Under the pieces are notes generated by a model. The model searched no databases, was not told the origin of the DNA, and was given only the letters and a program-made list of their open reading frames with translations. A stretch of DNA of 64,000 nt from Thioclava sp. GXIMD4216 (lineage in GTDB: Bacteria > Pseudomonadota > Alphaproteobacteria > Rhodobacterales > Rhodobacteraceae), in assembly GCF_037949285.1 (NCBI RefSeq), contig NZ_CP149926.1, forward strand, positions 1,157,501 through 1,221,500, given 5' to 3'. The position numbers and the translations under genes were made by a program. Position 1 is the stretch's first letter, and each line of letters begins with the position of its first letter. Below, one piece after another: positions 24,005 to 31,158 of the stretch.

Positions 24005-24208
24005 ATGGCCTGGACCGAGGCAGACATCACCCGCATGGAACGTGCGATCGCCACCGGCGCGCGGGTGGTGCAGATCAATGGCGAGCGGGTGGAATACCGC
24101 TCGCTCGACGAGATGCGCGCCACATTGGTGCTGATGAAGGACGCGCTGCGCGGCGCGCGGCCCGGCGCCTTCAGCGTGAGCTACCCCAAGACCTTGCGAG
24201 GCCTCTGA
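24005..24208 (+). CDS. head completion protein gpW
   Basis: This encodes 67 residues, matching gpW in length and in the pattern DITRMERAIATGARVVQINGERVEYRSLDEM, followed by a basic C-terminal tail. gpW fills the portal exit and forms a site for tail attachment. Its place between terminase and portal is the lambda order. Confidence 0.85.
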   Translation: MAWTEADITRMERAIATGARVVQINGERVEYRSLDEMRATLVLMKDALRGARPGAFSVSYPKTLRGL

Positions 24209-24211
24209 CCC

Positions 24212-25660
24212 ATGAACCCCATTGATCGTGTGGTGACCTTCTTCAGTCCTGAAGCGGGTCTCAAACGCATGCGCGCCCGTGCGGGGGCGGCGCAGCTGAT
24301 GAACTATGACGCCGCCTCGCGCGGGCGGCGCACCTATGGCTGGAAAGCGCCGGGGGCTGCGGCGGATGCGGCGGCCTTCGGCCATCGCGCGCGGCTGCGC
24401 AATCTCTCGCGCGATATGATCCGCAACCGCCCCTATGCGGCGCGCGGGCGCGATGTGGTGGTGGCCAATGTGGTGGGCGAGGGGATCACCCCCTCGATCC
24501 GTGCGCAAAGCGACCGCGAGCGCGGCCTTGTGGCCGAGGCCCTGCAGCATCTGCTGACCCCCGATATCGACAGTCTCGGCGAATATGACCTCTACGAGAT
24601 GCAGGGCATCGTGATGGGGACGGTCTTTGGCGATGGCGAGGTGCTGGTGCGCAGGCGGATGCGCAACCCGCGCCATGATCCGCATCTGCGTCTGCCCTAT
24701 CAGGTCGAGCTGATCGAGGCCGATTACCTCGACCAGACGGTGCAATCGCACGGGCAGAACCTTGTGGTGGAGGGCATCGAATACGGCCCCACCGGCGCGA
24801 TCGAGGCCTATCACCTCTATAACGAGCATCCCGGTGCCGTGCAGAACCGCAAGGCGCTGTCCTCGACGCGGGTGCATTGGTCCGATGTCCTGCATATCCG
24901 GCGCTTCGATCGGGCGGGCCAGTTGCGCGGGGTGCCGTGGCTGGCACCTGTCATGATGACGCTGGGCGAGCTGGGCGATTATCAGGAGGCGCAGATCCTC
25001 AAACAGCGCATGGCGGCACTGATGGCCGTGGTGATCGAATGGGAGGATGCGGCCACGCGGCCCGCCAATGCGGGGGCGGGGCTGGAAGAGCTGGCCCCGG
25101 GCGCGGTGGTCAACCTCCCCGCGGGGGCCAAGCCCAACTTCACCGATCCGCCGAAGGTCGATGGCTATGACGAGTTCATGCGCCGTGGCCTTGGCATGGT
25201 CGCGATGGGGCTGGGGATCAGCTACGAGTCGCTGGCCGGTGACCTCAAGGGGGTGAACTCCTCCTCGGGGCGGATGGGCCGGATGGAGATGGATCGGCTG
25301 GTGCGCATGTGGCAGCGCAACCTGATGATCGGCCAGTTCTGTCGCGGCATGGAACGCTGGTTCCGCGAGGGGCTGGCGATGGCGGGCCAGACGGGCCTTG
25401 CCTTCACGTTGGACTGGACCCCGCCGCGCCGGATCCTTGTCGACCCCACCAAAGAGATCCCCGCCATGATCGACGAGGTCGAGGCGGGGCTGAACTCGCG
25501 CCAGCGTACCCAGCGCGAGCTGGGCCGCGATCCCGATACGATCCGCGCCGAACGGGCGCAGGATCAGGCCGAAGACAGGGCGGCGGGCCTCGCGCCGGTC
25601 CAGCCCAAAGGGGCCGAGCCGCCCGCAAAGACAGAGGAGAGTGATGATGAAGGCGACTGA
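24212..25660 (+). CDS. portal protein (lambda gpB family)
   Basis: This encodes 482 residues of the lambda-type portal family. Landmarks: MNYDAASRGRRTYGWKA near the start, FGDGEVLVRRRM, VELIEADYLDQ, GVPWLAPVMMTLGELGDYQ and SYESLAGDLKGVNSSSGRM. It forms the dodecameric vertex through which DNA is packaged and to which the tail joins. The 3' end overlaps the start of the protease/capsid gene by 17 bases in another frame, a likely translational coupling. Confidence 0.9.
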   Translation: MNPIDRVVTFFSPEAGLKRMRARAGAAQLMNYDAASRGRRTYGWKAPGAAADAAAFGHRARLRNLSRDMIRNRPYAARGRDVVVANVVGEGITPSIRAQSDRERGLVAEALQHLLTPDIDSLGEYDLYEMQGIVMGTVFGDGEVLVRRRMRNPRHDPHLRLPYQVELIEADYLDQTVQSHGQNLVVEGIEYGPTGAIEAYHLYNEHPGAVQNRKALSSTRVHWSDVLHIRRFDRAGQLRGVPWLAPVMMTLGELGDYQEAQILKQRMAALMAVVIEWEDAATRPANAGAGLEELAPGAVVNLPAGAKPNFTDPPKVDGYDEFMRRGLGMVAMGLGISYESLAGDLKGVNSSSGRMGRMEMDRLVRMWQRNLMIGQFCRGMERWFREGLAMAGQTGLAFTLDWTPPRRILVDPTKEIPAMIDEVEAGLNSRQRTQRELGRDPDTIRAERAQDQAEDRAAGLAPVQPKGAEPPAKTEESDDEGD

Positions 25661-27695
25661 CCTGATTGTGGGCGGCGAGCTGATCCTGAGCGGGACGGTG
25701 CTGCTGGACGATTATGTGGGGTATATGTGGGAGGAAGATGTGTTCTTCGCCCCGCGTATGGTCCGCGAGGCGCTGCAGATCCTGGGCGAGGGGCCGGTGA
25801 CGGCGCGCGTCAATTCGGGTGGCGGCCATGTCTGGGCGGGCGAGCAGATCCGCGCGATCCTTGCCGCCCATCCGGGGGGCGTGACCATCGTGGTCGAGGG
25901 GCTGGCCGCCTCTGCCGCCTCGCTGCTGCTGATGGCCGGACGCACGCGCCTGATGTCGGCAGGCTCGCAGCTGATGATCCATGACCCGTCGGGATGCGTC
26001 TTCGGCACCGAGGCCGATATGCGCCGCGAGGCCGATGTGATCGGGGCCTCGGCCAATACCTATGCCGCCGTCTATGCCAGCGCCTCCGGCAAGACCCCCG
26101 AAGAGATGCGCGAGATCATGAAGGCAGAGACCTGGTACGGCCCCGAAGAGGCCGTGGCGCAGGGCTTTGCCGATGCGGTTGCGGGCGAGGAGAGCCCCAC
26201 CGCGCGCCTGACCCGATTTACCACGATGGAGGCGGCCCGTGCGGCCTTCATGAGTGCGGGCGCCACCTATGAGCGCCTGCTGTCCCGTCTTCCCCGATTG
26301 TCCATTGCAAAGGATGCAACCATGACCACCCCCACCGAACAAACCACCTCCCCGACGCCCGCGCCGGTCCCGCCCGCGCCGCAACCGGCCCCCGCGCCGC
26401 AACCGGCCCCCGATCCGGTCGCCGCCGAGCGCGCCCGCGTGAAGGGCATCCGCGAGATGGCGGCGCCGTTTCTGACCTCGGGCCGGTTGATGCAGGCCGA
26501 TATCGACGCGCTCGTCGATGACGGCACGCAGGTGGCAGAGGCCGGTCTGCGGCTGATGGCGCAGATGGCGGCGGCAGAGGCCCCCACCCGCAGCCATGCG
26601 CCGGCGCAGATCACCCGCGACGAGACCGACACCCGCATGGAAGGGATGATCGGCGCGCTGATGAAGAAGACCGACGGTCCGGCAGCGGACTATCGCGGGC
26701 TGCGCCTCAAGCGCATGGCGATGGATCTCGCGGGTAGCTCGCGCGGCTATGACGAGGCCGCCCAGGTCAAGCGCGGCATGATGGCCACCACCATGACGGG
26801 CGGCGCATTGGGCGTCAGCGATTTCGCCTATATCACCACCGAGGTGATGAAGCGCACCCTGATCGAGGCCTATATCCGCCGCGCGGCCAGCTGGCAGCTG
26901 GTGACCGGCGCGCCGATCTCGGCGGCCGATTTCCGCGAGCTGCATGCGGTGCGCTTCGGCGGGGATTTCCAGCTCAAGCCCGTGGGCGAGAATGGCGAGT
27001 ATAAACAGGCCCGTCTGGTCGATGAGGCCGAAGGCCTGAAGGTCGAACGTCGGGGCCGCACCATCAACCTGACCTTCGAGGCGGTGATCAATGACGATAT
27101 GGGGGCCTTCCAGCGCATCCCGACCGAGTTCGCCACCGCCGCGCGGCTGATGGAGGCGTCGATGGTCTGGACGCTGTTCCGCACCAATGCCAAGCTCAAA
27201 TCCGACGGCAAGACGCTGTTCCATGCCGATCACGGCAATCTCGCGGCGCAGGCGGCGGCGATCTCGGTCACCTCGGTGGCCGCCGCGCGCAAGGCGATGT
27301 GGGAACAGCGGGCCTTCGGCTCGAAAGACAGCGATGACTTCCTGTCGATCGAGCCCGACCGGCTGATCGTGCCGCCGGCGCTGGAGCTGCCCGCCATGCA
27401 GTTCGCCGCTGCCATCACGCCGGCCAAGAATGCCGATGCCAACCCGTTCTCGAACTCGCTTACCCCCTCGACCGTGGGCAATCTCGGCGCGGCGGCGGGC
27501 GGCTCGGATACGGCCTGGTATCTTGTCTCCAGCGATATGCCCCCGATCCAGCACGCCTATCTCGAAGGTTACGAGGCCCCCACCGTCGAGACGCTTGATG
27601 GCATGAACCCCGATGTGGTGACGATGAATGCCCGCCACATCTTCGGGGCGGCGGCGGTGGAATATCGCGGCGTCTACAAGAATGCGGGCCAATAA
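25644..27695 (+). CDS. ClpP-like prohead protease fused to major capsid protein
   Basis: This encodes 683 residues. Residues 1-200 are a ClpP-type serine protease: the catalytic Ser is in GLAASAASLLLMAG and His in MIHDPSG. A Pro/Ala-rich linker (about 230-260) and a helical scaffold-like part follow. Residues about 340-683 are a Mu-like major capsid domain (ITTEVMKRTLIEAYIRRAASW, RLMEASMVWTLF, WYLVSSDMPPIQHAYLEG). Such protease-capsid fusions are a recognised phage family; self-cleavage frees the capsid chain. AGGAGAG precedes the start; 25641 (GTG) and 25647 are alternative starts. Confidence 0.88.
   Translation: MMKATDLIVGGELILSGTVLLDDYVGYMWEEDVFFAPRMVREALQILGEGPVTARVNSGGGHVWAGEQIRAILAAHPGGVTIVVEGLAASAASLLLMAGRTRLMSAGSQLMIHDPSGCVFGTEADMRREADVIGASANTYAAVYASASGKTPEEMREIMKAETWYGPEEAVAQGFADAVAGEESPTARLTRFTTMEAARAAFMSAGATYERLLSRLPRLSIAKDATMTTPTEQTTSPTPAPVPPAPQPAPAPQPAPDPVAAERARVKGIREMAAPFLTSGRLMQADIDALVDDGTQVAEAGLRLMAQMAAAEAPTRSHAPAQITRDETDTRMEGMIGALMKKTDGPAADYRGLRLKRMAMDLAGSSRGYDEAAQVKRGMMATTMTGGALGVSDFAYITTEVMKRTLIEAYIRRAASWQLVTGAPISAADFRELHAVRFGGDFQLKPVGENGEYKQARLVDEAEGLKVERRGRTINLTFEAVINDDMGAFQRIPTEFATAARLMEASMVWTLFRTNAKLKSDGKTLFHADHGNLAAQAAAISVTSVAAARKAMWEQRAFGSKDSDDFLSIEPDRLIVPPALELPAMQFAAAITPAKNADANPFSNSLTPSTVGNLGAAAGGSDTAWYLVSSDMPPIQHAYLEGYEAPTVETLDGMNPDVVTMNARHIFGAAAVEYRGVYKNAGQ
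26309..26324 (+). promoter_or_regulatory. internal ribosome binding site and start within protease/capsid gene
   Basis: AAAGGA at 26309-26314 is followed eight bases later by an in-frame ATG at 26322, beginning MTTPTEQTTSP, just before the scaffold/capsid part. It would give a capsid product lacking the protease, like the internal Nu3 start of lambda. Confidence 0.45.
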
Positions 27696-27730
27696 GCGGG
27701 TCGCATAGACCGGTTTCCATGATCGGGCGA

Positions 27731-27760
27731 ACGGGCATCCATGACGGGTGCCCGTCGCCG
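27731..27760 (+). terminator. stem-loop between capsid and cement genes
   Basis: ACGGGCATCC pairs with GGGTGCCCGT (one G-U) across an ATGAC loop and is followed by TCGCCGTTTT. It may attenuate or process the transcript between two highly expressed structural genes. Confidence 0.45.
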
Positions 27761-27788
27761 TTTTGACGTTAAGCGACAGGAGCTTGTG

Positions 27789-28121
27789 ATGAAGAACTAT
27801 GTAGCACCGGGCGAGCATATCACCCTGACGGCAGAGGCTGCGGTGACCGCAGGCCAGCTGGTGAAGATCGGCGCGGTGACGGGGGTGGCGCAGCACGATG
27901 CCGCTCTGGGCGATCCGGTGACGCTGGTCCGCCGTGGCGTGTTCGAGCTGCCCAAGACGGAGGCGCAGGCCTGGACGGCAGGGGCCAAGGTCTATCTGGC
28001 GGCAGAGGGCGATGTGCTGACCACCACCGCCTCGGGCAATACGCTGGTGGGGGTCGCGCTCGAGGCGACGGTCGATCCGTCCGCCGTCGGGGTGGTGCTG
28101 CTGGACGGCGTGATCCGGTGA
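27789..28121 (+). CDS. capsid decoration protein (DUF2190)
   Basis: This encodes 110 residues from 27789 with ACAGGAG upstream. The DUF2190 pattern is present: VAPGEHITLTAEAAVTAGQLVKIG, then GDPVTLVRRGVFELPKTEAQAWTAGAKVYL and a terminal VGVVLLDGVIR. These proteins stabilise the head like lambda gpD. The stop overlaps the GTG of the next gene (GTGA). Confidence 0.85.
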   Translation: MKNYVAPGEHITLTAEAAVTAGQLVKIGAVTGVAQHDAALGDPVTLVRRGVFELPKTEAQAWTAGAKVYLAAEGDVLTTTASGNTLVGVALEATVDPSAVGVVLLDGVIR

Positions 28122-28444
28122 CGGGGGTCTTCGCGGGCATGGCGGGGGTGCTGGCCGATGTGCTGGGCGGGCCGGTGCTCTACACGCCCAAAGGCGGGGC
28201 CCCGCGCGAGATCCGCTCGATCTTCCGCACCGAACCGATCGAGGCGGAGGATCAGGACGGCCACCCGATCGTCATCATCGCCCCCAGCTGGCGGGTGGGC
28301 CGCGATCTGGTGCCGGAGCTGGCCAGGGGCGACCGGATCGATCCGCAGACGGGGACGCTTTACACCGTCGAGCTGATCCGCCCCTCGGGCTCGCCCGCAG
28401 GGGATGCCTTTGTCATCTGCGAGCTGCGCAAGGTGCAGCCATGA
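28118..28444 (+). CDS. head-tail joining protein (gpFII-like)
   Basis: This encodes 108 residues, GTG start in GTGA overlap. Its all-beta look (EIRSIFRTEPIEAEDQDGHPIVIIAPSWRV, GTLYTVELIRPSG, AFVICELRKV) and position after the decoration gene fit gpFII-type connectors. Confidence 0.6.
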   Translation: MTGVFAGMAGVLADVLGGPVLYTPKGGAPREIRSIFRTEPIEAEDQDGHPIVIIAPSWRVGRDLVPELARGDRIDPQTGTLYTVELIRPSGSPAGDAFVICELRKVQP

Positions 28445-28851
28445 GCCGCGCCCTCTATCGCGCGCGGGCCAAGGCCGCTCTTGCCAGCGCCCCCGATCTT
28501 GCGGGGGTCACGCTGGTCTCGGCCTGGGCGGGGAACTTCTCGGCCAGTGACCTGCCGGTGATGGGGGTCGCCACCCCGCGCGAGCGGGGGCGTCCGGGCA
28601 CGCTCAATGCCTTCGAGCGCGAGGTGCTGTTGCAGGTGGTGATCAAACGCCTCGGCGGTGCCGAGATCGAGGATCAGCTCGACCGCGATGCGGCGGCGAT
28701 CGAGGCGGCGGTGATGGGGGCCTTCGGGGCCGAGCGGCTGACGCTGACCCCCGAAGAGGTCACCATCACGCTCAATGGCGAGGGCGAGGCGGTGATCGGC
28801 ACCGCCGTGGTCAGCTTCACCCTCAACTATCTCAAACCCCTGCGCGGCTAA
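28441..28851 (+). CDS. minor tail / tail completion protein (gpU- or gp10-like)
   Basis: This encodes 136 residues in ATGA overlap with the preceding gene. Alternating strands and helices (ERGRPGTLNAFEREVLLQVVIKRL, TAVVSFTLNYLKPL) and gene order point to a tail-terminator type protein that caps the tube at the head end. It is not distinctive enough to be specific. Confidence 0.6.
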   Translation: MSRALYRARAKAALASAPDLAGVTLVSAWAGNFSASDLPVMGVATPRERGRPGTLNAFEREVLLQVVIKRLGGAEIEDQLDRDAAAIEAAVMGAFGAERLTLTPEEVTITLNGEGEAVIGTAVVSFTLNYLKPLRG

Positions 28852-28889
28852 GGCGCGGGGATCTTTCTTCATAGCAAAGGAGCTTCGCG

Positions 28890-29096
28890 ATGCCGAAGGT
28901 CAAGAATAGCGGGGCCAGTGATCTGACCCTGCCCAGCGGTCACATCCTGCCTGCGGGCAAAGAGACCGAGATCGCGCAATCGGTGCTCGATCTGATCGAC
29001 AACCGCAATGTGCTGGGCGGGCGAATCCGCTCCGGCGCGATCACCCTTGCGGCGGAGGCCAAACCCGCCGCCACCACCCCCGAGAAGAAAGGCTAA
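28890..29096 (+). CDS. small tail-region protein
   Basis: This encodes 68 residues, with a clear AAAGGAG nine bases before the ATG. It begins MPKVKNSGASDLTLPSGH and ends in a Lys-rich tail. It resembles short accessory proteins that precede the tube gene in related prophages; function unknown. Confidence 0.55.
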   Translation: MPKVKNSGASDLTLPSGHILPAGKETEIAQSVLDLIDNRNVLGGRIRSGAITLAAEAKPAATTPEKKG

Positions 29097-29099
29097 GCG

Positions 29100-29546
29100 A
29101 TGACCCAACGCACCTATATCGGCGCCACCGTGGAAGTGGCCGAAGGCAAACCGGCCACGCTGGATGCGGCGGGCTTCGGCGCGATGACCGGCTTTGCCGA
29201 GGTGGGCGAGATCCTCGAGTTCGGGGAGATCGGCGACACCTCGGAAGACACCACCGAGACCACGCTCAAGGGCCGCACGCTCCACGTCAACGGCGCGCTC
29301 GATGGCGGCACCTGCGATTTTACCTTCCTCGTGACCGGCAACACGGATGCGGGGCAGGAGATCCTGAAGGCCAAATCGAACAGCAATGACGACGTGTCGG
29401 TGAAGATCACCGATCCCGATGGCGAGGTGGTCTATCTGCACGCCAAGGTCGCCAATGTCCGCGACCGTTCGCGCACGGCCTCCACCGCCAAGGGCATGAC
29501 CGGCCAGTTCCGCATCAACTCGGCGCTGGTGCGCGTGGCGCCCTAA
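29100..29546 (+). CDS. major tail tube protein (lambda gpV-like)
   Basis: This encodes 148 residues. The tube-type beta layout is visible: IGATVEVAEGKPATL, AMTGFAEVGEILEFGEIGDTSE, FLVTGNTDAGQEILKA and VYLHAKVANVRDRSRTAS. It polymerises into the tail tube. The gene starts three bases after the previous stop. Confidence 0.8.
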   Translation: MTQRTYIGATVEVAEGKPATLDAAGFGAMTGFAEVGEILEFGEIGDTSEDTTETTLKGRTLHVNGALDGGTCDFTFLVTGNTDAGQEILKAKSNSNDDVSVKITDPDGEVVYLHAKVANVRDRSRTASTAKGMTGQFRINSALVRVAP

Positions 29547-29652
29547 CCCCTGATCCATGCCGGGAGACCGGCGTGGCTGTACGGCCCGGGGCGCGCGTGG
29601 TTCATGCATTCCGGGCCGTTTCTTCTGAACCGGAACCACAGGGATTTACCTC

Positions 29653-30105
29653 ATGGACTTTACCAAATTCGACAGCCGCTCTGCTGCGGACACCCCCGCC
29701 CGCCTGCATCTGAAAGACCCCGCCAATGGCGAGCCGCTCTTTGCTGATGCCGGGCGCACCAAGCCCTGCATCGTGCTGGTGCGCGGCACCGAAAGCCGCA
29801 GCGTGCAGGCGGCGCTGCGGGCGCTGCAGCGCGCCAAGCTGAAGGACAAGCCCAAGAAGGACGAGGAGGTCCGCTCGCTCGAGGATCTGCACGGCCAGAT
29901 GGTCGATAGCGCCGTGCCGCTGGTCACCGGCTTCGAGAATATCGCGCGGGGCGAAGCGGCGCTGACCACCTCCGAGGATGATCTGCGCTGGTTTTTGAAC
30001 CTGCAGATGCTCAACGGGCAGGAGGGCGAGAAGAGCTTTGTCGAACAGGTGCTGGCCTTCGCCTCCACCCGCGAGAGCTATCTGGGAAACGCAAACGCGC
30101 GCTGA
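29653..30105 (+). CDS. tail assembly chaperone, short form (gpG-like)
   Basis: This encodes 150 residues and sits exactly where lambda gpG lies, between tube and tape-measure genes. The N-terminal part is strand-rich (ADTPARLHLKDPANGEPLF), then a long helix (SVQAALRALQRAKLKDKPKKDEEVR). Near its 3' end is the slippery heptamer G GGA AAC (30084-30090), used to make a longer fusion protein. The chaperones bind the tape measure during tail assembly. Confidence 0.75.
   Translation: MDFTKFDSRSAADTPARLHLKDPANGEPLFADAGRTKPCIVLVRGTESRSVQAALRALQRAKLKDKPKKDEEVRSLEDLHGQMVDSAVPLVTGFENIARGEAALTTSEDDLRWFLNLQMLNGQEGEKSFVEQVLAFASTRESYLGNANAR
30084..30090 (+). other. -1 programmed ribosomal frameshift site G GGA AAC
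   Basis: In the frame of the gpG-like gene, codons end G|GGA|AAC. A -1 slip lets translation continue in the overlapping frame as RKRALIRYARQ onward to 30461. The heptamer matches the X XXY YYZ rule and is almost the same as lambda's G GGA AAG. Confidence 0.8.
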
Positions 30106-30461
30106 TCCGCTATGCCCGCCAGCTGGGCCATCTCCATTCCACGCCCCGCTCGTGGAAGGAGACCCGGCTGGCCTTTGCGCGCCGGATGGGGCGGCCTCTG
30201 GGCCTGCCCGATCTGGATGCGGGGGCCTATCTGGTCGAGGCGATGATCCGCCTCGATCCGGTCCGCTCCACGGGGCTGGATCTGCGCGCCACCGACTGGC
30301 CCGAAATCAGCGCCTTCATGCAGGCCACGGGCCGGATCAGCGAGGGCTGGGAGGCGGAACTCCTGTTCGACATGTGCGCGGGGTATTTCGAGGCAAGGCA
30401 GGCAGGGGAGGATCCGCTGGCCGTGGGGGATTTTGAGATAGAGATTATCAATGAGACGTAA
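30090..30461 (+). CDS. tail assembly chaperone T-like extension (by frameshift)
   Basis: This frame has no good start of its own at its beginning and joins the gpG-like protein through the slippery site, giving a 269-residue gpGT-like fusion with a 123-residue extension. The extension begins RKRALIRYARQLGHLHSTPRSWKETRLAFARR and contains LPDLDAGAYLVEAMIRLDPV and WEAELLFDMCAGYFEARQAGE. An internal ATG at 30186 would make only the last 91 residues. The fusion is required for tail assembly in lambda. Confidence 0.7.
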   Translation, partial: RKRALIRYARQLGHLHSTPRSWKETRLAFARRMGRPLGLPDLDAGAYLVEAMIRLDPVRSTGLDLRATDWPEISAFMQATGRISEGWEAELLFDMCAGYFEARQAGEDPLAVGDFEIEIINET

Positions 30462-30562
30462 CGTCTTGGTTCTATTCGTAAAGTGCATCCTTAGGTTGCG
30501 ATCTATTCGTTGGAACTACGAACGATTTCGAAACTACAAGGTCCGTTTGAGAGGAACTGAAA

Positions 30563-31069
30563 TTGAATACCCAAACAAATAACGTATCAGAAGCTACACC
30601 TGAAAATGCGGCTCCGTCCGGCGGTGTGGCCGCATTTGTCCGCGAATGGAAAACCCAATTGTTGGCGATTGCTGGAGCGCCGTTTGTTGCAATCGGTTAC
30701 TTGCTGAACGTCTCTGCACAATCGCAAGACTATCCGCTATTTGCTAATGCTTTGTGGGGTATAATCGGTTTTCTGATATGCGTTCTCATTTTTGCACTTA
30801 GCCTTTTGGTTTGTGGAATGATCGCAACAATCGCAAGCCCGCAGGCGAATTCCAGCTCCGAAAAATGGTATCGAAAATTAGGGCGCCGGCTGTTTAACTT
30901 GCTTCTTGTAGTAGGCGGAATCTTCATTCTTATACTCGGATGGTATTCTCTACAGATTGGCACGCAGGCATTCGGGCGCGTTAAGCCTTACTCCCAAGAG
31001 TTGCATCGTGCAGTTCAAGAGCATAATGCCGTTTCCGATGATGACCAAAACGTTGGTTCGGAACACTAG
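30563..31069 (+). CDS. membrane protein moron between tail genes
   Basis: This encodes 168 residues from a TTG at 30563 with AGAGGAA upstream; no suitable ATG exists. Three hydrophobic segments are visible: about 36-50, a long one in IIGFLICVLIFALSLLVCGMIAT and another in LFNLLLVVGGIFILILGW. The gene and its flanks (30470-31080) are clearly AT-richer than the tail genes on both sides. It has its own terminator and interrupts the gpT-tape measure junction, a classic moron position. It may act in lysogens, for example in superinfection exclusion. Confidence 0.6.
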   Translation: MNTQTNNVSEATPENAAPSGGVAAFVREWKTQLLAIAGAPFVAIGYLLNVSAQSQDYPLFANALWGIIGFLICVLIFALSLLVCGMIATIASPQANSSSEKWYRKLGRRLFNLLLVVGGIFILILGWYSLQIGTQAFGRVKPYSQELHRAVQEHNAVSDDDQNVGSEH

Positions 31070-31109
31070 CGCCTCGGCCTGATTACCCAACAAACATGAA
31101 TTTCCCCTA

Positions 31110-31139
31110 GGGGCGGACCTCGCGGTCTGCCCCTTTTTC
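31110..31139 (+). terminator. terminator after the moron
   Basis: GGGCGGACC pairs with GGTCTGCCC (one G-U) across a TCGC loop, followed by five T residues. It separates the moron from the tape-measure gene. Confidence 0.75.
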
Positions 31140-31158
31140 TATGCGAATGAGGTGCGTT

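Noticed and set aside
25404..27896. 830-codon minus-strand frame across the capsid gene
   Set aside because: A shadow of the protease/capsid fusion, Gly/Arg/His-rich without a start signal.
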